Source of the DNA: Symbiodinium natans
Lineage: Eukaryota; Sar; Dinophyceae; Suessiales; Symbiodiniaceae
Assembly (NCBI GenBank): GCA_905221605.1
Contig: CAJNDS010002112.1
Span: 337,501 to 401,500, forward strand
Reading direction: 5' to 3'
DNA: 64,000 nucleotides
Shown here piece by piece: positions 61,471 through 64,000 of the stretch. The notes under the pieces are model-generated. The model saw only the letters and a program-made list of their open reading frames with translations. It searched no databases and was not told where the DNA came from. Position 1 is the stretch's first letter; every line of letters starts with the position of its first letter. Made by a program: the position numbers and the translations under genes.

Positions 61471-61559
61471 AAACTCTCGGAAGCAAACTCTGCCGTTACT
61501 CCAATTGCAAGGACTTTCACTCAGGCTTGTTCGCCACCGGACCAATGTTGGCTGGGGTT

Positions 61560-62577
61560 CTCAGACACTAGCTGGGCAGACAAATGGTGACAAAATGTCG
61601 GGGTGCAGAGGTGTCTGTCTTTAATCCAAAGTTTTCCATCGCTGGCCACAGCCTAGCGTATGCATCAGCTTCTACGGCCTACACATTCACACGCCGGCAG
61701 TTGTGTGTGTGTGGCTGTGTATGTTATATATATATATATACATAAGTGTATCCTCATAGTAATATTTACATTCATACAAAATCCGTACTCACATTCATAT
61801 ATGACAAAGCCCTGACTCTGTGCCTCTGTTCTCTCGGATGCGCCGGTGGCCGCCAGCGCCCGCCGAGCTAGGGCAAAGGTGAGGTGATGGCCGCCATGCC
61901 GTGCGAACGCACAGAGCTGATCCTTTGTGGGGGCAGGTTTAGGGTTTAGGGTTTAAGGTTTCGGGTTTAGGAGCATTCAGAGGGGAGAACTTCCGGCTGT
62001 TTTCACACTTTACACCTTGAGTATTGCTACCGTCTGCTGTCGGGACCTCGAACATCACGAAGTGTAAGCCCAGCACATGCTTTCCGAACCAACGTGTCTC
62101 CCAACAGCACAAAAAGACCCTCCAACTTTCATCCGACAGCCCGTTTCTAACCCCCAAGACTGCGGAGGCATCCGACTACCCAACGCCCTAAACCCTGTGA
62201 ACCCTAAACCAATCCACACCGCACAAACCCTTAACTAACACACACACACACATTAGAAAAACGCTGTTCGCACACTTGGGTCGCGGATTCGCGGACCGAA
62301 GTGGATTCACGCACTGAGTGGAGATGGGAGGGCGGGGGCGTCAAACTTAAACATAAACCCTGCAAAAGGACGAAATGAGCGCCCGAAACTCGCAACCCTG
62401 AAAAGAGATGCAGGGAGGGCGCCCTAACACATGGGGGTTTAGGGGTTTAGGGTTTAGGGTTTCGGGTGTCCGAAATTAGGGGTACCTTATTATACGGGGG
62501 TCCTACTATTTGGGCATGCGAAACCCTCAACCCTCAAAGTCGATGCGTGGCAGAAGCCTGCACAGGAGCTGTACACC
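61560..62577. other. No confident gene
   Basis: Contains TG and TA microsatellites (61700-61745), a TTTAGGG block near 61936-61970 and an ACAC run at 62238-62250. A minus-strand ORF at 61970-62157 (LSDESWRVFLCCWETRWFGK) is possible but unsupported. Confidence 0.5.
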
Positions 62578-62910
62578 TTAAACCTTAAAAGGGAAATTTG
62601 GGAGATCGGGGGGGATATCGGATAGGGGGGTCATCACCGGTGCTTGAAACGCGGGTGCAGGGATCGCAGGTGGTTCAATCACGCTTGCTTGAGTCGCAGC
62701 TTCGGGCATGGCCCTTGATTCCAAGCTGCTGGTGTACGCGGCCGCGCACCGTACTTGGCCAGGTACTGCTGTAGCACTTCCTCTCATTCGCTCTGGACTG
62801 TGCTCTGAGGGAGGGTGGGCCAAGATCCCGTTTGTCATCTGTTGTGGGCTCAGGTCCAGACCAATGCCGTGGTTCCGAAAGAAGGCTTCGCCAGCCAAGT
62901 AGACCCCTAA
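62578..62910 (-). CDS. Candidate exon, proline-rich C-terminus
   Basis: A frame with AFFRNHGIGLDLSPQQMTNG and a tail SVIEPPAIPAPAFQAPVMTP ending in FPFKV and TAA next to telomeric-like repeats. An overlapping frame reads EVLQQYLAKYG after AG|G with a GT donor and is also attractive, so the true reading is uncertain. Confidence 0.35.
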   Translation of the reverse strand, partial: LGVYLAGEAFFRNHGIGLDLSPQQMTNGILAHPPSEHSPERMRGSATAVPGQVRCAAAYTSSLESRAMPEAATQASVIEPPAIPAPAFQAPVMTPLSDIPPDLPNFPFKV

Positions 62911-63605
62911 ACCCCAAAACTCCGAAACCTTCAACCCTAAACCCAAAAATAAACATTGAGCCCAAGGCCAAAAACCCCAAAGCCTTTTTTTGAACCCAGA
63001 CTGTTGTCCGCATCAGCTGGAAGCAGCAGCACACTGCTGGAACCCTGCAGATCGACCCAGCCATCCGACATCCGGCAAACCTTAACCCTAAACCCTGAAC
63101 CCTGAACCCTAAAACCTGAACCCTGAATCCTAAACTAAACCCTGAACCCTGAACCCTAAACCCCAACCCCAAACCCTGAACCCTAAGCCGTTCCACGCCA
63201 ACTCGGCGAGCCCAACTGAGCTAGGCAGGGTTTTGGTTCTGGGCTCCACAGAACTACCACTTCTTAAGGAACCACTTGTCCCCGGCAGGGGAATCCGCCC
63301 AAAAACAAAAACTCGAAACAAACTAACTTGTTGTTTAACACCCTGACCCCTAACCCCTAAACCCTAAACCCTAAACCCTAAACCTTAAACCCTAAACCCT
63401 AAACCCTAAACCCTAAACCCTAACCAACCCGGCGCAGTCCTCAGCTGCATGGGAAGCCATGTCCTGGCATCGAGGGCCTTTGAACCGAAACTGGGGGTGG
63501 CGCTCAAGTTCGAGCCGACAGCGGCTGCAGTAACATAGGGGTCGGAAAGTTTGAGGGTAGGGTATAGGGTTTCGGGTTTCGGGTTTCGTGTTTAGGGCTA
63601 GGGGC

Positions 63606-63655
63606 TAGGGTTTAGGGTTTAGGGTTTAGGGTTTAGGGTTTAGGGTTTAGGGTTT
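63606..63655. repeat. TTTAGGG block
   Basis: Seven units preceded by GGGTTTC variants, ending against an F11 element. Confidence 0.95.
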
Positions 63656-63770
63656 CATAATAGGGGTCGGAAGAATTACTAGTAGTCTTTCCTTGTGGTC
63701 CCTATATAGTTATACGATAAGAACCCCCCCCAAAACCCTACTCTAATTATTAAAAGGCCCCTAAACCGGA
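63655..63770. mobile_element. Element related to family F11
   Basis: ATAATAGGGGTCGGAAGAAT at one end and TAATTATTAAAAGGCCCCTA at the other. Confidence 0.6.
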
Positions 63771-63969
63771 AACTTGGGATTTTTGAGGACGCAGCTGGGC
63801 GAGCTCTAGGGGCCCTAAGCCCAATGTTTGGCTCAACAGGAACAGGCCCAACAAACAGCCGAGCAAGATGTCTACATGCTGGCACCCAAGCTAGCCAGGG
63901 GCCGTTCTTTTCAAGCTCCCAAAAAGAGGTACCGGTACGCCCTTCGAACTCTAACAACTTTAGAAACAC
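63770..63969 (-). CDS. Candidate exon, unknown protein
   Basis: FLKLLEFEGRTGTSFWELEK and PVPVEPNIGLRAPRARPAAS on the minus strand, about 65 codons. It starts next to the right window edge, so the gene is partial. No family recognised. Confidence 0.4.
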
Positions 63970-64000
63970 CTCGATGACGAGTCCGCGGCATGCTCTGTCT

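Overview
The window looks like nuclear DNA of a dinoflagellate, most likely a Symbiodiniaceae alga. Four things support this. TTTAGGG (plant/dinoflagellate-type) telomeric repeats occur in both orientations throughout. Small exons are joined by introns with GC, GA or GT donors and acceptors of the form AG|G. Short foldback elements sit at or inside splice junctions. A bacterial-type monomeric isocitrate dehydrogenase lies in a spliced gene. No bacterial operon structure, rRNA or CRISPR was seen. The assignment is inference: no spliced-leader or rRNA marker was found.

Layout. 1-7.5 kb: an ORF fragment split by a small element, a repeat-containing acidic/basic hypothetical protein, very large telomeric arrays, and the last two exons of an unknown minus-strand gene (4.6-5.0 kb). 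8-8.7 kb: minisatellites. 8.9-29.2 kb: one minus-strand gene for a Ca2+/H+ (cation/proton) exchanger of the CAX family, in about 22 exons of 25-138 nt. Its introns hold telomeric arrays, foldback elements, a three-copy tandem duplication and possibly other small genes. 30-39 kb: minisatellites and isolated candidate exons on both strands. 39.6-40.9 kb: a minus-strand class I SAM methyltransferase. 44-46 kb: candidate exons and a small plus-strand ORF cluster convergent with the next gene. 46.1-48.9 kb: the complete NADP-dependent monomeric isocitrate dehydrogenase gene, four exons. 51.6-52.0 kb: a two-exon small gene. 57.95-58.06 kb: a U6 snRNA-like sequence. 60.1-61.5 kb: a RING-H2 finger protein. 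The rest is telomeric repeat, variant telomeric repeat and foldback elements.

Main result. Interstitial telomeric arrays lie inside introns of genes whose conserved domains can be followed exon by exon, with matching reading phase, across the arrays. At many junctions the intron carries a short direct repeat, consistent with introns made by element insertion (introner-like), where the duplicated target plus the element end supplies the splice sites. In the last CAX intron the duplicated stretch is about 40 bp of the terminal exon itself, with a telomeric repeat between the copies. Exon boundaries were set by eye from family conservation, phase and the AG|G rule; no alignment, gene predictor or transcript was available.

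The genes do not form one pathway. The exchanger would move Ca2+ (or other divalent cations) across a vacuolar or other endomembrane, IDH makes NADPH and 2-oxoglutarate, the RING protein is a likely ubiquitin ligase, and the methyltransferase substrate is unknown.
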